Assembly: GCF_000332415.1 (NCBI RefSeq)
Contig: NZ_AOHC02000026.1
Span: forward strand, 76,001-140,000
Direction of reading: 5' to 3'
DNA length: 64,000 nt
Source of the DNA: Leptospira weilii serovar Ranarum str. ICFT
Lineage (GTDB): Bacteria > Spirochaetota > Leptospiria > Leptospirales > Leptospiraceae
Of the stretch, positions 8,909 to 24,333 are shown piece by piece. Both the position numbers and the translations under genes were made by a program. Every line of letters begins with the position of its first letter. Position 1 is the stretch's first letter. Under the pieces are notes generated by a model, which saw nothing but the letters and a program-made list of their open reading frames with translations, searched no databases and was not told the origin of the DNA.

Positions 8909-10090
8909 TCACAACTTCAAATATTCGCTTTTGAGAATGAACGATCCTCTCGAAACGACCTTAGCCCCTTCTTTGAGACCGGCCTTGATGACGATCTCTT
9001 CTCCCACGGTATCCGCCGTGATCACTTCGGTCGCTTCAAAACTTCCGTCTTCGTTTTGAAGAAACACGACGGACTTTCCTTCTATCTCATGAACGGCTTC
9101 GAGAGGAACGGTGTGTCTCGGTTCTCCCCCCGAATTGGCGACGATTCCTTTTACCTTTGCGGTCACGGACTGGCCGGGTTTTAACTTTCCGTTTCGATTG
9201 GAAACCATGATTCTCAGTTTTGCGGTCCTTTTGACGTTATCCAAAATCGTTCCTACATACGCGACCTCTCCTCGTATCCCCGGAGATTTTTCATCTCCCA
9301 AAGGATACACGATCGCATCCGCACCTTCCGAAATGGAACCGATATCCTTTTCGTAAACTTCAAGCAAAACCATCAGATTGGTAAGATTGGCGATGGTGAA
9401 CAAGTCCTCGTTTCTGGTTACCTGTTGTCCTTGCACCGCTTTTCTTTCGGTGACTTCTCCGTTGATCGGACTTCGGAGAACAAGATTGGAGGAAACGTAA
9501 ACGCCTCTTTCAATCCCCGCGATTTCTCCGGGAGTGAGTCCGTAGTTTTCGAGTTTGATCCGGGTCGTTTCGACTTCGGTCTTAGCGGTTTTGTATTGCA
9601 TGTTCGCGAACTCGTAGTCTTTCGCGGAAGTCACTTTCATATCGAAGAGTTCTTTGGCGCGATCGGCCTGCAATTTCAATGCTTCCAAGCTGGCTCTCGC
9701 TTTTACGTAGGAAGCCTCGACTTCTCCGAGCATCACGGAGGAAAGAATCGCAAGCGGAGAACCCTGGCTGACTCGATCGCCCTCTCTCACGAGAACTTTT
9801 TTGACTCTCGCTTCCACGGTGGAACCGGCTCTCGCCATACTTTCGGGATCGTAGGAAATTCTTCCCGGAAGCGCGACCTCGTCGAACGCGGAAACCTCTT
9901 TAAGCTCGACTAACGTCAACGGATGTCTTTTTAATATTTCTTCGGATACGCTGAACCTCTTTTTATCGACGACGGTTTGTTTTTTTTCGTCCGGCTTTTT
10001 GGAAAAGAATTTTTTGTAACCGAAGTATCCCGCGCTTAAAATCGCGAGAAGAACGAATGTGGTTTTATATCGTTTTATGAAATGGATCAT
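8909..10090 (-). CDS. RND/HlyD-type periplasmic adaptor (CzcB/CusB-like)
   Basis: 393 residues. An N-terminal membrane anchor (TFVLLAILSAGYFGYKKFF) is followed by the adaptor layout: a lipoyl-like half (GSTVEARVKKVLVREGDRVSQGSPLAIL), a helical hairpin (about residues 110-170), the second lipoyl half (LVLRSPINGEVTERKAVQGQ), a beta-barrel (LEVYEKDIGSISEGADAIVY) and a membrane-proximal domain (VPLEAVHEIEGKSVVFLQ). These proteins bridge an inner-membrane pump and an outer-membrane channel. The TolC-like gene lies 15 bp upstream. No RND pump gene is next to it in this window, so it either works with a pump encoded elsewhere or the operon has lost one. The closest subfamily by motif is the heavy-metal (Czc/Cus) group. 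Confidence 0.85.
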   Translation of the reverse strand: MIHFIKRYKTTFVLLAILSAGYFGYKKFFSKKPDEKKQTVVDKKRFSVSEEILKRHPLTLVELKEVSAFDEVALPGRISYDPESMARAGSTVEARVKKVLVREGDRVSQGSPLAILSSVMLGEVEASYVKARASLEALKLQADRAKELFDMKVTSAKDYEFANMQYKTAKTEVETTRIKLENYGLTPGEIAGIERGVYVSSNLVLRSPINGEVTERKAVQGQQVTRNEDLFTIANLTNLMVLLEVYEKDIGSISEGADAIVYPLGDEKSPGIRGEVAYVGTILDNVKRTAKLRIMVSNRNGKLKPGQSVTAKVKGIVANSGGEPRHTVPLEAVHEIEGKSVVFLQNEDGSFEATEVITADTVGEEIVIKAGLKEGAKVVSRGSFILKSEYLKL

Positions 10091-10105
10091 ACGAATCTCC
10101 GGGGT

Positions 10106-12426
<2,321 letters not shown>

Positions 12427-12557
12427 TCGGATTTCCAGGTTCTCAAACAGGGAACGCGCCCAATCTCTGAAAATCAATCCGAAAGTCGAATCAAAGTTTT
12501 GTTTTTCTGCGTCAGTCCGTTTTAGTGGTTAGGTTTTAGGGATTAGATTTCAGAAAA

Positions 12558-12596
12558 TTTACAGAAGAGAAAAATCATGCTTTGATAAAGTCTAAT
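12558..12596 (+). repeat. Dispersed 39-bp repeat (pair with 56413-56451)
   Basis: TTTACAGAAGAGAAAAATCA followed by TGCTTTGATAAAGTCTAAT; a second copy at 56413-56451 differs at four of 39 positions. Just upstream (12529-12547) is GGTTAGGTTTTAGGGATTAG, a further TTAGG-type relic. Neither lies in a gene. Confidence 0.6.
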
Positions 12597-12644
12597 CCAT
12601 CTATTAGGAAAATTCTTCTGAATTCTGTCCACTGAACCCTAACA

Positions 12645-14263
<1,619 letters not shown>

Positions 14264-14322
14264 TGGAAATTGGTCCGGGCAGGATCCAATTTTAGGATAA
14301 AATCAATCCTTTTGTAGAAACA

Positions 14323-14851
<529 letters not shown>

Positions 14852-14855
<4 letters not shown>

Positions 14856-15513
14856 TTCTTCGCATCAACGATCTTTCCCGAGAATACGGAAAATCGAGGG
14901 CCGTAAACGGAGTCTCCTTCGACATGAATCAATCCGACTACGTCGCGATCGTAGGTCCTTCCGGCTCCGGAAAAACGACATTACTTTCCATGATCACCGG
15001 AATGCTTTCCAGCACCTCGGGAGAAGTTTACTTCGACACGACCAAGGTCAGCGATATGAGCAACGGAGAACTCGCAAACTTCCGCGCGAGAAACATCGGT
15101 CTCATCTTTCAGTTTTCGGAATTACTTCCTCACTTGGACGTCGAGGAAAATATTCTGCTCCCCGCGCTTCTCGTGGGAAAATTCAGTCAAAAAGAATATC
15201 AAGAAAAATGCGAATACCTGATTCAAAGTCTTCATCTCGAATCCATTCGCAAAAGTTATCCGAGTAAACTTTCCGGCGGTCAGATTCAGATGACCGCGAT
15301 CGCCAGGTCGCTTATCAACGAACCCGAACTTCTACTCGCGGACGAACCTTCCGGGGATTTGGATCCGGAAAACAGCGAACTCGTACGCAACCTACTCTAC
15401 GATTTCAATTCGAGAGGACTTACGATTCTATTAGTAACTCATGATATGAATTTGGCATTCGACGCAAAAACGATCTATGAAATGAGAGAGGGAGAATTTA
15501 CCCGGGTGGTAAA

Positions 15514-15517
<4 letters not shown>
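14852..15517 (+). CDS. ABC transporter ATP-binding protein (LolD/MacB-like)
   Basis: 221 residues. Walker [12 protein letters not shown] (about residues 35-45), Q-loop [10 protein letters not shown], signature LSGGQIQM, Walker [13 protein letters not shown] and switch His VTHD are all present. The sequence type matches the ATPases of lipoprotein-release and MacB-type exporters. The ATG overlaps the permease stop, and its own stop overlaps the GTG of the ROK gene by 4 bp, so permease, ATPase, kinase and HIT protein form one tightly packed operon. Confidence 0.92.
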
Positions 15518-16406
<889 letters not shown>

Positions 16407-16410
<4 letters not shown>

Positions 16411-16757
16411 GCGAACACAATTGTATTTTCTGCAAGATCGTCCGTAAGGAAATCCCCTCTAAGATCGCGTTTGAAAACGATGAAATATTAGCGTTTCATG
16501 ATATTTCTCCTCAGGCTCCGGTCCATATCGTATTTATTCCCAAAAAACACATAACGTCTCTCGCCGAAATCGGAAACGAAGATTCCTCTTTGCTCGGAAA
16601 CGTTCTGCTTCAAATCAGAGACACCGCAAAGAATCTCGGATTTTCCGATAACGGATACAGGGTCGTGAACAACACGGGAAAAAACGGAGGACAAACCGTC
16701 TTTCACATTCACTTTCATCTTTTAGCGGAACGCCAACTGCGTTGGCCGCCGGGTTGA
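16407..16757 (+). CDS. HIT-family nucleotide hydrolase (HinT-like)
   Basis: 116 residues. It has the N-terminal [20 protein letters not shown] block, the central [20 protein letters not shown] and the catalytic histidine triad HIHFHLLA near the C-terminus. HinT proteins hydrolyse aminoacyl- or lysyl-AMP and AMP-amidates as homodimers. ATG overlaps the ROK stop (ATGA). Confidence 0.93.
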
Positions 16758-16772
16758 ACCAGGAGTTTTTCA

Positions 16773-17795
<1,023 letters not shown>

Positions 17796-17970
17796 CGATT
17801 TCTCATAAACGTGAGACTCAACTTGCAACGATCCCGGTTCGGATATCCCGAGCGATTTCATCGATCCGTTAAAGATTTTTGTAATTCGTACGGTCTCGTA
17901 TGATGAAGTGAGCGAATCCAAATCCAGTGGAACCCGCTCGCATTCGATGAAGTTCGTTCTTAATTCCGAT

Positions 17971-18492
17971 TCAGTTTTTCGGAACCTTGCCTACAAACGT
18001 TTTCGTATCCAATTTTCCGGTTGAGGATGGAACGCTCACCGAATACCGAATCGATTCAAAACTAAATGTCACCGTTTCCAACGGCTGATCGCCGCCCCCG
18101 CCTGTGCTAAAGCTCGACACGATTACGTTCGTGAGATGAACCTCCATCGCTTTGTAATTCGTCGCAGCCTTATTTCTTCGATAGTAGGTTAAAATGACTT
18201 CGGGAATCAAACCGCCGCCCGCACAACGTTCCATCCAATAGGCGGAGTGTAGATCCAAATACTTTGTAAGAGTGTAATCTTGGTAAACCGGACGGTAACT
18301 AGGTCCGTCCGAAGTAAGGGGCATGGATACTCCATGGCTAAACGATAGAGCTTCAAACTGTATCTTATCACCTTCCTTTTGTTGCGAGGGATCCACAACT
18401 TTTACGATCATCTTATTGGTCTGGTCGATATCTTCCGCATACAACGGTAGAATCAAGAGGATCGCGATTAGGAAACAAAATTTCTTGAACAT
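17971..18492 (-). CDS. Hcp-like protein with signal peptide
   Basis: 173 residues from the ATG at 18492, which is preceded by GGAG at an 8-nt spacing. A clear signal peptide ([20 protein letters not shown]) is followed by a fold matching type VI secretion tube protein Hcp: [65 protein letters not shown] and [12 protein letters not shown]. Cytoplasmic T6SS Hcp has no signal peptide, so this protein is exported by Sec and must have another role. No other T6SS gene is in the window. Isolated minus-strand gene. Confidence 0.78.
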   Translation of the reverse strand: MFKKFCFLIAILLILPLYAEDIDQTNKMIVKVVDPSQQKEGDKIQFEALSFSHGVSMPLTSDGPSYRPVYQDYTLTKYLDLHSAYWMERCAGGGLIPEVILTYYRRNKAATNYKAMEVHLTNVIVSSFSTGGGGDQPLETVTFSFESIRYSVSVPSSTGKLDTKTFVGKVPKN

Positions 18493-18943
18493 TTTTTTCT
18501 CCAAAAAAGTTATTCTTTTATAGATTTGAAGAGAAGAGAAAGATTCGCTCTCGAACGTTTTTTACGTCTGTCCTTTTAGCAATCGGAGTTTCCGACAAAA
18601 TCTCGAAACCACGATCTTATTCCCGGTCGGTTTCGCAATTTGATTTTTCAAACGAACTTTTAAAATAAAACCAATCTTGGAATGAAATCAGAGCCTGTCC
18701 CAAAACTCAAAACAATCGCAGAGATTCGCGGCCATTCCGATAAAATCGGACGGTTGGCGGACAAACTCTAAACATCTTTAGAATTATCGGAAAATTAATT
18801 TTTTACGATTCCTATTTCATTCAAACGATTTGATAATAAAAATTGTAAATTTTTTCAACAAGTCTATTTACGATTTCGTACGTTTAAAAAACTTCCGTCT
18901 TTAAAAAGCTTGATTCAATGAATTTATTTGGCAATTTGAAAGA
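18493..18943. other. Gene-free stretch, 451 bp
   Basis: AT-rich intergenic DNA between the divergent Hcp-like and lipoprotein genes. It contains the dispersed repeat at 18687-18750 and a TTTAAAAAGCTTGATTCAATG-like stretch before the lipoprotein start. No further coding or RNA signal is evident. Confidence 0.6.
18687..18750 (+). repeat. Dispersed repeat (pair with 29426-29479)
   Basis: ATCAGAGCCTGTCCCAAAAC, CTCAAAACAATCGCAG and GATAAAATCGGA recur in the same order on the opposite strand at 29426-29479, with a 9-10 bp deletion and a few substitutions. Origin unknown. Confidence 0.6.
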
Positions 18944-19930
18944 ATGAAACTTCGTTTGATCCTCTGGGTTTTAATTTTCAATTCCTGTTTTAGTTACGGA
19001 ATTATCAAGAGGATAACTTCTGTTTCGGATACGAAAGAAACGGAAGTTTGTAGATTCAATCCGCGTCAATGGTCCTATCAAAATTCGACTCTAATACTGC
19101 ATGCGGAGTTCGATTTCTGTAACGGAGAAATGATTGCGAAAACGTATTGTTTTCAGGATCCGTTTGAAAATTCTTATGAACATAAGGTTTTAGAATTAAA
19201 AGATACCTGCGAATTAGAGAAAGATAAAATATTCAAGAAGATTCCGATTATAAGATCCGTTCTTAAAAGTTATTTTCTCGTTTACGATAAAGAATTACAA
19301 AAAAAATATTCGCCTAAATACGATTACCTGGATTTACAAAATTCTTTTTTAGAAAACCTAACATCAAAAAGAAATGAAGGAAACTTAATATTCAGCGACT
19401 ATCATTTCGATCCCTACTACTCAAAAAAATCGTTCGAAGAAAAGATTCTCAAGAATTTTGACAGGTTTTCGTATTTTGAATCGGACAATCAATCCATCTT
19501 AGTTTATCTGGGAGAAGAACTCATTACGGAATTTTTCTACGCTCAAGAAAAAAGAAACTTTCAATGGACGGGCGTTAACTCCGCCAATTCAAAACCGATC
19601 AGAAAACTAAATAAAATACCATTCAATTCGGAAAGGATTGTAGAAGTAAATTTGAACGGCGGCGCTCGCCCCGTTTTTCTTACGGACTTTACTCCTTTAT
19701 TTATGAATCAAAATTCAAAACTCAGAGAGATTGAATTGCATACGAAAGAAAAAAAAATTTATTATCCTTCTCGGTTTTTATTCAACGGCGGGCTTGTTTT
19801 ACTGATTCCTCCCGCTTTGATTCTAGATGTCCTTACGTTTCCGTTTCAAATGTTCGGAAATTTTTCTAAAAATCTTGCCTGCGCCTACTACGAAGGACCG
19901 AATTGTAAAAACCCTTGGTACGATCCTTAA
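18944..19930 (+). CDS. Putative lipoprotein, unknown function
   Basis: 328 residues. MKLRLILWVLIFNSCFSYG is a short signal with a lipobox-like Cys at residue 15. Further cysteines (EVCRFNP, FDFCNGE, KTYCFQD, DTCELE) suggest disulfides. A C-terminal hydrophobic segment (GGLVLLIPPALILDVLTFPF) followed by a Cys-containing tail resembles small YceK-like lipoproteins that end near a PxxLxxDxxxxP motif. The middle has no recognised domain. AT-richer than its neighbours. Confidence 0.6.
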   Translation: MKLRLILWVLIFNSCFSYGIIKRITSVSDTKETEVCRFNPRQWSYQNSTLILHAEFDFCNGEMIAKTYCFQDPFENSYEHKVLELKDTCELEKDKIFKKIPIIRSVLKSYFLVYDKELQKKYSPKYDYLDLQNSFLENLTSKRNEGNLIFSDYHFDPYYSKKSFEEKILKNFDRFSYFESDNQSILVYLGEELITEFFYAQEKRNFQWTGVNSANSKPIRKLNKIPFNSERIVEVNLNGGARPVFLTDFTPLFMNQNSKLREIELHTKEKKIYYPSRFLFNGGLVLLIPPALILDVLTFPFQMFGNFSKNLACAYYEGPNCKNPWYDP

Positions 19931-20227
19931 TATTCTTTTTCCTTCCATAATCCCCGATAGCGCCGTAGCAAAAATTCCTAAGAACTTTCGGCTTTCAATG
20001 CGATGTTATAACCTTATCCACAAGTTCTTTAAAAGTGAGAACTATCACAGACCTTGAGTTCTTCCGTAAAATATGGGAACTATCACAAAACTTGAATTGC
20101 ACATTGTAGAAAAGCTCCCTGCAAACTTTCCAAATCAAAAGTGCAAACGCAGAGTTCCATCTTCGCTAAAAAATAATTCTCCAATTTTAGTTTGCAGGGA
20201 TCCTCCGTCCGATTGCAATTTAATTTA

Positions 20228-20270
20228 ACGCGAGTTCGGCGTAACCAATGCGAAAGCGATTGTTATTTGT
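20228..20270 (+). repeat. Left-end relic of the miniature element (copy B)
   Basis: ACGCGAGTTCGGCGTAACC then AATGCGAAAGCGATTGT, matching the left end of complete copies. It is flanked on the left by TAATTTA. No matching right end is found in the next several hundred bases, so the copy is truncated or decayed. Confidence 0.7.
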
Positions 20271-20781
20271 GACCCGCAGAGCGACCTGCAACGAGATCCT
20301 TTGTGAAAGCGCTCACAGTAACGATGACTTGAGAATCAACCTATAACTTGAAATAAATTCGCAACGGATTTTATTCAATCCAATCCTACTTTTGAGCCAA
20401 CGGCAAGATTCAATCGCTAAAAATTTTTAAATCTATCAGTATAGTAGAATTTACTAAATTCGTAATTTTTACTTTTCGAAAATTCATATATTCTATTTTT
20501 TAATTATTTCCTTCAGTAAAATCCAATCCAAGTCGATTTCAATCTCGATATACGGAAGACGGAAAAAGTCAATGAGCCGACGTCGATTTGCAATTTTATT
20601 AATGTTCTAAATATATTTCTGCGAATTTGCGGGGGAAGGAAATTGTGACTTTTCAATTCTCCGATTCTTTGCAAAGTTCAATATCACTCGGAAAGAATTA
20701 CGGAAATGGAATGAGATTTTACTACAGTGAAAAAACTATGATTAAAAAACCGGGAACCATCCGACAGGCAGACAAAAGAAA

Positions 20782-20797
20782 CCCCGCGTATGTGGGG
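20782..20797 (+). repeat. Single CRISPR-repeat-like palindrome
   Basis: CCCCGCGTATGTGGGG forms a 6-bp stem with a 4-nt loop, the same architecture as the array repeat's CCCCAC-ACAC-GTGGGG stem. It is a lone copy with no neighbouring repeats, 0.85 kb upstream of cas3. It may be chance or a relic of an older array. Confidence 0.3.
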
Positions 20798-21031
20798 AAA
20801 ATGAGTTTTCGAGCATTTCTGGTACAGCCACACTCGGTCCAACCCCCCTAAAATGAGGGAAAATATATTGCCCAACCCTGTCGGATTCCCTGAACCCAAC
20901 TTAAAAAACAATCCAATGGAAGCAGCCTTCTTTTATTTTTCAAATTAATATTAAAATTTTGGCACAGCTACACTCTTTGTTTTTATTGACGAAGAAATCT
21001 TACTCCATATATTTGGTCCAATGGAGGTCAT

Positions 21032-21217
21032 ATGACCAAAAAAATTACGAAAACCAAAAAAGGCAGCAGCAATGGAGAAATCCTGGGGCCCTGCAATCCG
21101 AATGATAACTGGTCGTCGCCGAACGCAACTTCAGAGGTCATTGAGGAGATGGTTCTGGAATGTCAATTTACGTTAAAACGTCGAGTATCGTATCGTTCGG
21201 ATTCACATCGTGTGTAA
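21032..21217 (+). CDS. Small protein, 61 residues, unknown
   Basis: A strong GGAGGT lies 5 nt before the ATG. The peptide starts with a lysine-rich MTKKITKTKKGSSNGEILG and ends SYRSDSHRV. No family recognised. It stops 3 bp before the flank of miniature element copy C, so the element may have landed at its 3' end. The ribosome site argues that it is, or was, translated. Confidence 0.4.
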   Translation: MTKKITKTKKGSSNGEILGPCNPNDNWSSPNATSEVIEEMVLECQFTLKRRVSYRSDSHRV

Positions 21218-21227
21218 CCGTATATTA

Positions 21228-21358
<131 letters not shown>

Positions 21359-21408
21359 TATATTACGAATCGATTCGAATCAAACGACAACAAACAAGCG
21401 TGGTTAGA

Positions 21409-21437
21409 AAGCCAGATGGAGTAACCACCTGGCTTTT
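21409..21437 (+). terminator. Rho-independent-type hairpin upstream of cas3
   Basis: AAGCCAGATGG, loop AGTAA, CCACCTGGCTT followed by a short T run. The stem is 11 bp with one mismatch. It may end transcription from the small gene/miniature element region before the cas operon. The T run is short, so efficiency is uncertain. Confidence 0.5.
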
Positions 21438-21634
21438 ACGAATATGCGAAAAATTGTATTGGCGGTCCGCACGACCGTCAATACGTGCATGGGTAAAAGA
21501 AATATCTTATAAATGAAAATTTCAAGAATAAAAGAAAGGTTAGAATGGAAATTCCTCTTTGAAGCAATGCCCGTTCGTAGGATAGAAACGAAAAATATGA
21601 GCACAATGAAAAACGATTTCTTCCAAAAGATCGT

Positions 21635-24325
21635 ATGACAAATTCTTTTCCGCATCTACAACTCTGGGGAAAAGCGGCGAGGCGCGACGCATCCGACTGG
21701 CATCCTTTGGCATATCATATGTTGGATGTCGCCGCGGTGGCGGAAGAGGTTTTAGAACGAGAACCGGAAAGAACACGACAACTTTATGCGGAGGATTACT
21801 GTCTTTCGTGGGAAGATGCAAAAAGATGGATTCTATTTTTTGTCGGCCTTCATGATTTAGGAAAAGCGACTCCGGCTTTTCAGTATAAAGTTGAAGAACG
21901 ATTACCTCAACTGGAGAAAATAAATTTAACAATCGGTAAAAATACTCTACTAAGATGGAAAACAAAATCTCCGATCTCACATGGTGAATTATCTGTAAAA
22001 TTACTTAAAGAGACTTTGTTAAATTATGGTTGGAAGTTTGAAGCCGCTAAATTGATTGCGGAGGCCGTCGGTATCCATCATGGTCATAGAACAAACGCAA
22101 ATAAACTACGCGGAATTTCCCTTGAAGAAGAAGGTGAAGCAAACTGGCTGGAAATTAGAAACGTTTTAATTCAATCTTTATTGGATGTGTTCCAAGTAAA
22201 TTTGGATTCCATACCGGCGCTTGAATCCTTACATCCGGGCGGTTTTATGCGATTAGCCGGGTTAGCCTGTTTTTCGGACTGGATCGGTTCCAATACGGAC
22301 TATTTTAAGTACGATAGAAGTTCGGATAAAAGTTTAAGTGAATACTATGCGAATGCACGAATAGAGAAAGTCAAAACGGCATTGGACTCCATTGGTTGGC
22401 ACAACAGAGTTTCTTTACAAAAGACGACGATAAAATTTGAAGATGTTTTTTCTTTTCCGCCTCGTCCGCTCCAATCGCTAATGGCGACTATCGTAGATAA
22501 CGTAAAAAAACCGATTCTCATTTTGATCGAAGCTCCTATGGGCGAAGGAAAAACGGAAGCTGCGTTATACGCACATCTAAGATTACAAGAGCAACTCCAA
22601 CATAGAGGTTTATATGTTGCTCTTCCTACACAAGCCACAGGCAATTCCATGTTCAGGAGGGTTTCGGAATTTTTAGAAAGTATGAAACATCCACATCCTT
22701 TGGATCTACAACTGCTACATGGCGCATCGTTTTTAAATGATAACTTCACAAAATTAAAAATGAGAGGTATTTATTCTACAAATTCTAAGTCGGCTAATGT
22801 TTTGGCAGAGGAATGGTTTACTCATAAAAAACGCGCGCTGCTTTCCGATTACGGCGTCGGCACCGTCGACCAAGCTTTATTATCCGTAATGAATGTTAAA
22901 CATCAATTTGTCAGAATTTGGGGTTTAGGAAATCGGATAATTGTTTTAGACGAAATTCACGCCTACGATATGTACACCTCAACTCTAATTGAAGCTTTAA
23001 TCGAATGGTTTTTTGCATTAGGTTCTTCTGTTATTCTTATGAGCGCCACGCTGCCAAAGAATAAAAAGGATTCTTTGTTACGCTCTTTCGGAGCGGAGAA
23101 TATGAATTATGCGGAATATCCAAGAATAACTTATCTGAATAACGGAGAAACCGAATCCCATTCCATCTCTATCCCCAAAAACCCGGATCGAAAAATGGAA
23201 CTGCAACTTAAATCGGCGCCTACCGATATAAACGATTTATCCGACCTTTTATTAAAACTTGTCGGAGACGGGGGTTGTGCCGTGTGTATTGTAAATACAG
23301 TTCAACGAGCACAGGATATCTACTCATGTTTAAGTGAAATGAAATCATCCGATATCGAGCTATTTTTATTCCACGCGCGATTTCCGGCAGAGGAAAGAAC
23401 AGGAAAAGAAAACGATATTTTAAAAAACTTCGGGAAGGATTCATTCGAACAAAGACCAAAGAAAGCGATACTGATAGCAACACAGGTAGTTGAACAAAGT
23501 TTGGATATAGATTTCGATGTAATGGTTTCCGATCTTGCGCCCATCGATTTAATTTTACAACGTGCCGGTAGATTGCATAGACACAAAAGAGAGAATAGAT
23601 TTTCACATTCTATCCCGACTCTTTATATTTCCGGACTAAACATTCAAATAGGCTCACTTGGTTTCGGAAAACCTTTATATTGGGATTACGTTTACGAAAG
23701 ACACATCCTTTTGAAAACTTGGTGGATTTTGCAGAACGAAACAACGATTCATTTACCGGATGAAATAGATTCGTTAGTGGAAACCGTTTATGGTGAAACA
23801 TTGGAATTCAAAGTTCCCAAAGAACTTTTAAATGAATTAGAAAAAAGTAAAGAGAAAATGAATAAAACTTCGGACGAGGACAAATCAAATGCCATTCACA
23901 CGGTCATCGGTTCTCCTTTTGACGGTTCCTGGAAAACTCCACCACAATTGAAACAAGAAGAAGACGATGATTTAAACGTTCATCCTCTATTTATCGCAAA
24001 GACGCGAAAAGGTGATCGGAGTATAACGGTGATTCCGATTTTTCAGAAAGAAAATAAAATCCATTTAGATTACAAAACGGAAATCGATTTTATTTCTGAA
24101 ATTCAATCTGATTTAGCTAAGAAAATATTTATGCGCTCTTTGAATTTAAGCAGAAAAGATATCGTAAAAGAAATATCAAATAAAAAGATCCCCGAGAATT
24201 GGAAGGAAAACGCACTTCTTAGAAATTGTTATCCATTAATCTTAGAAAATAATAAAACTACGATCGGTTCGTTAGAAATTAGTTATCATAAAGAACTTGG
24301 AATTGTGTATAAAAGTAATACTTAG
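21635..24325 (+). CDS. cas3: CRISPR-associated helicase/nuclease Cas3 (type I-E)
   Basis: 896 residues, close to the usual length of Cas3. The N-terminal HD nuclease has HPLAYHMLDVAA (residues 23-34), the HD pair at 73-74 (FVGLHDLGKATPAFQ) and GIHHGHR. The SF2 helicase has Walker A APMGEGKTEAA (about 300-310), the DEIH box at 439-442, ILMSATLPKN and motif VI region LQRAGRLHRH. All key residues are intact. Cas3 is recruited by Cascade bound to target DNA, unwinds it and degrades it. It starts a six-gene cas operon; cas8e begins 8 bp downstream. Confidence 0.96.
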   Translation: MTNSFPHLQLWGKAARRDASDWHPLAYHMLDVAAVAEEVLEREPERTRQLYAEDYCLSWEDAKRWILFFVGLHDLGKATPAFQYKVEERLPQLEKINLTIGKNTLLRWKTKSPISHGELSVKLLKETLLNYGWKFEAAKLIAEAVGIHHGHRTNANKLRGISLEEEGEANWLEIRNVLIQSLLDVFQVNLDSIPALESLHPGGFMRLAGLACFSDWIGSNTDYFKYDRSSDKSLSEYYANARIEKVKTALDSIGWHNRVSLQKTTIKFEDVFSFPPRPLQSLMATIVDNVKKPILILIEAPMGEGKTEAALYAHLRLQEQLQHRGLYVALPTQATGNSMFRRVSEFLESMKHPHPLDLQLLHGASFLNDNFTKLKMRGIYSTNSKSANVLAEEWFTHKKRALLSDYGVGTVDQALLSVMNVKHQFVRIWGLGNRIIVLDEIHAYDMYTSTLIEALIEWFFALGSSVILMSATLPKNKKDSLLRSFGAENMNYAEYPRITYLNNGETESHSISIPKNPDRKMELQLKSAPTDINDLSDLLLKLVGDGGCAVCIVNTVQRAQDIYSCLSEMKSSDIELFLFHARFPAEERTGKENDILKNFGKDSFEQRPKKAILIATQVVEQSLDIDFDVMVSDLAPIDLILQRAGRLHRHKRENRFSHSIPTLYISGLNIQIGSLGFGKPLYWDYVYERHILLKTWWILQNETTIHLPDEIDSLVETVYGETLEFKVPKELLNELEKSKEKMNKTSDEDKSNAIHTVIGSPFDGSWKTPPQLKQEEDDDLNVHPLFIAKTRKGDRSITVIPIFQKENKIHLDYKTEIDFISEIQSDLAKKIFMRSLNLSRKDIVKEISNKKIPENWKENALLRNCYPLILENNKTTIGSLEISYHKELGIVYKSNT

Positions 24326-24333
24326 GAGAACTC

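Larger units (their letters stand above)
19931..21031. other. Gene-free stretch, 1.1 kb
   Basis: No credible gene. It holds a left-end relic of the miniature element (20228 on), a CRISPR-like palindrome (20782-20797), and a direct repeat GGYACAGCYACACTC near 20820 and 20960. Two similar phrases (AGTGAGAACTATCACAGACC near 20033 and GGGAACTATCACAAAACTTG near 20074) repeat each other. It looks like a graveyard of short insertions upstream of the cas genes. Confidence 0.6.

Noticed and set aside
20627..20851. Open frames near 20.7 kb on both strands
   Set aside because: They overlap the palindrome and lack ribosome sites or recognisable domains.
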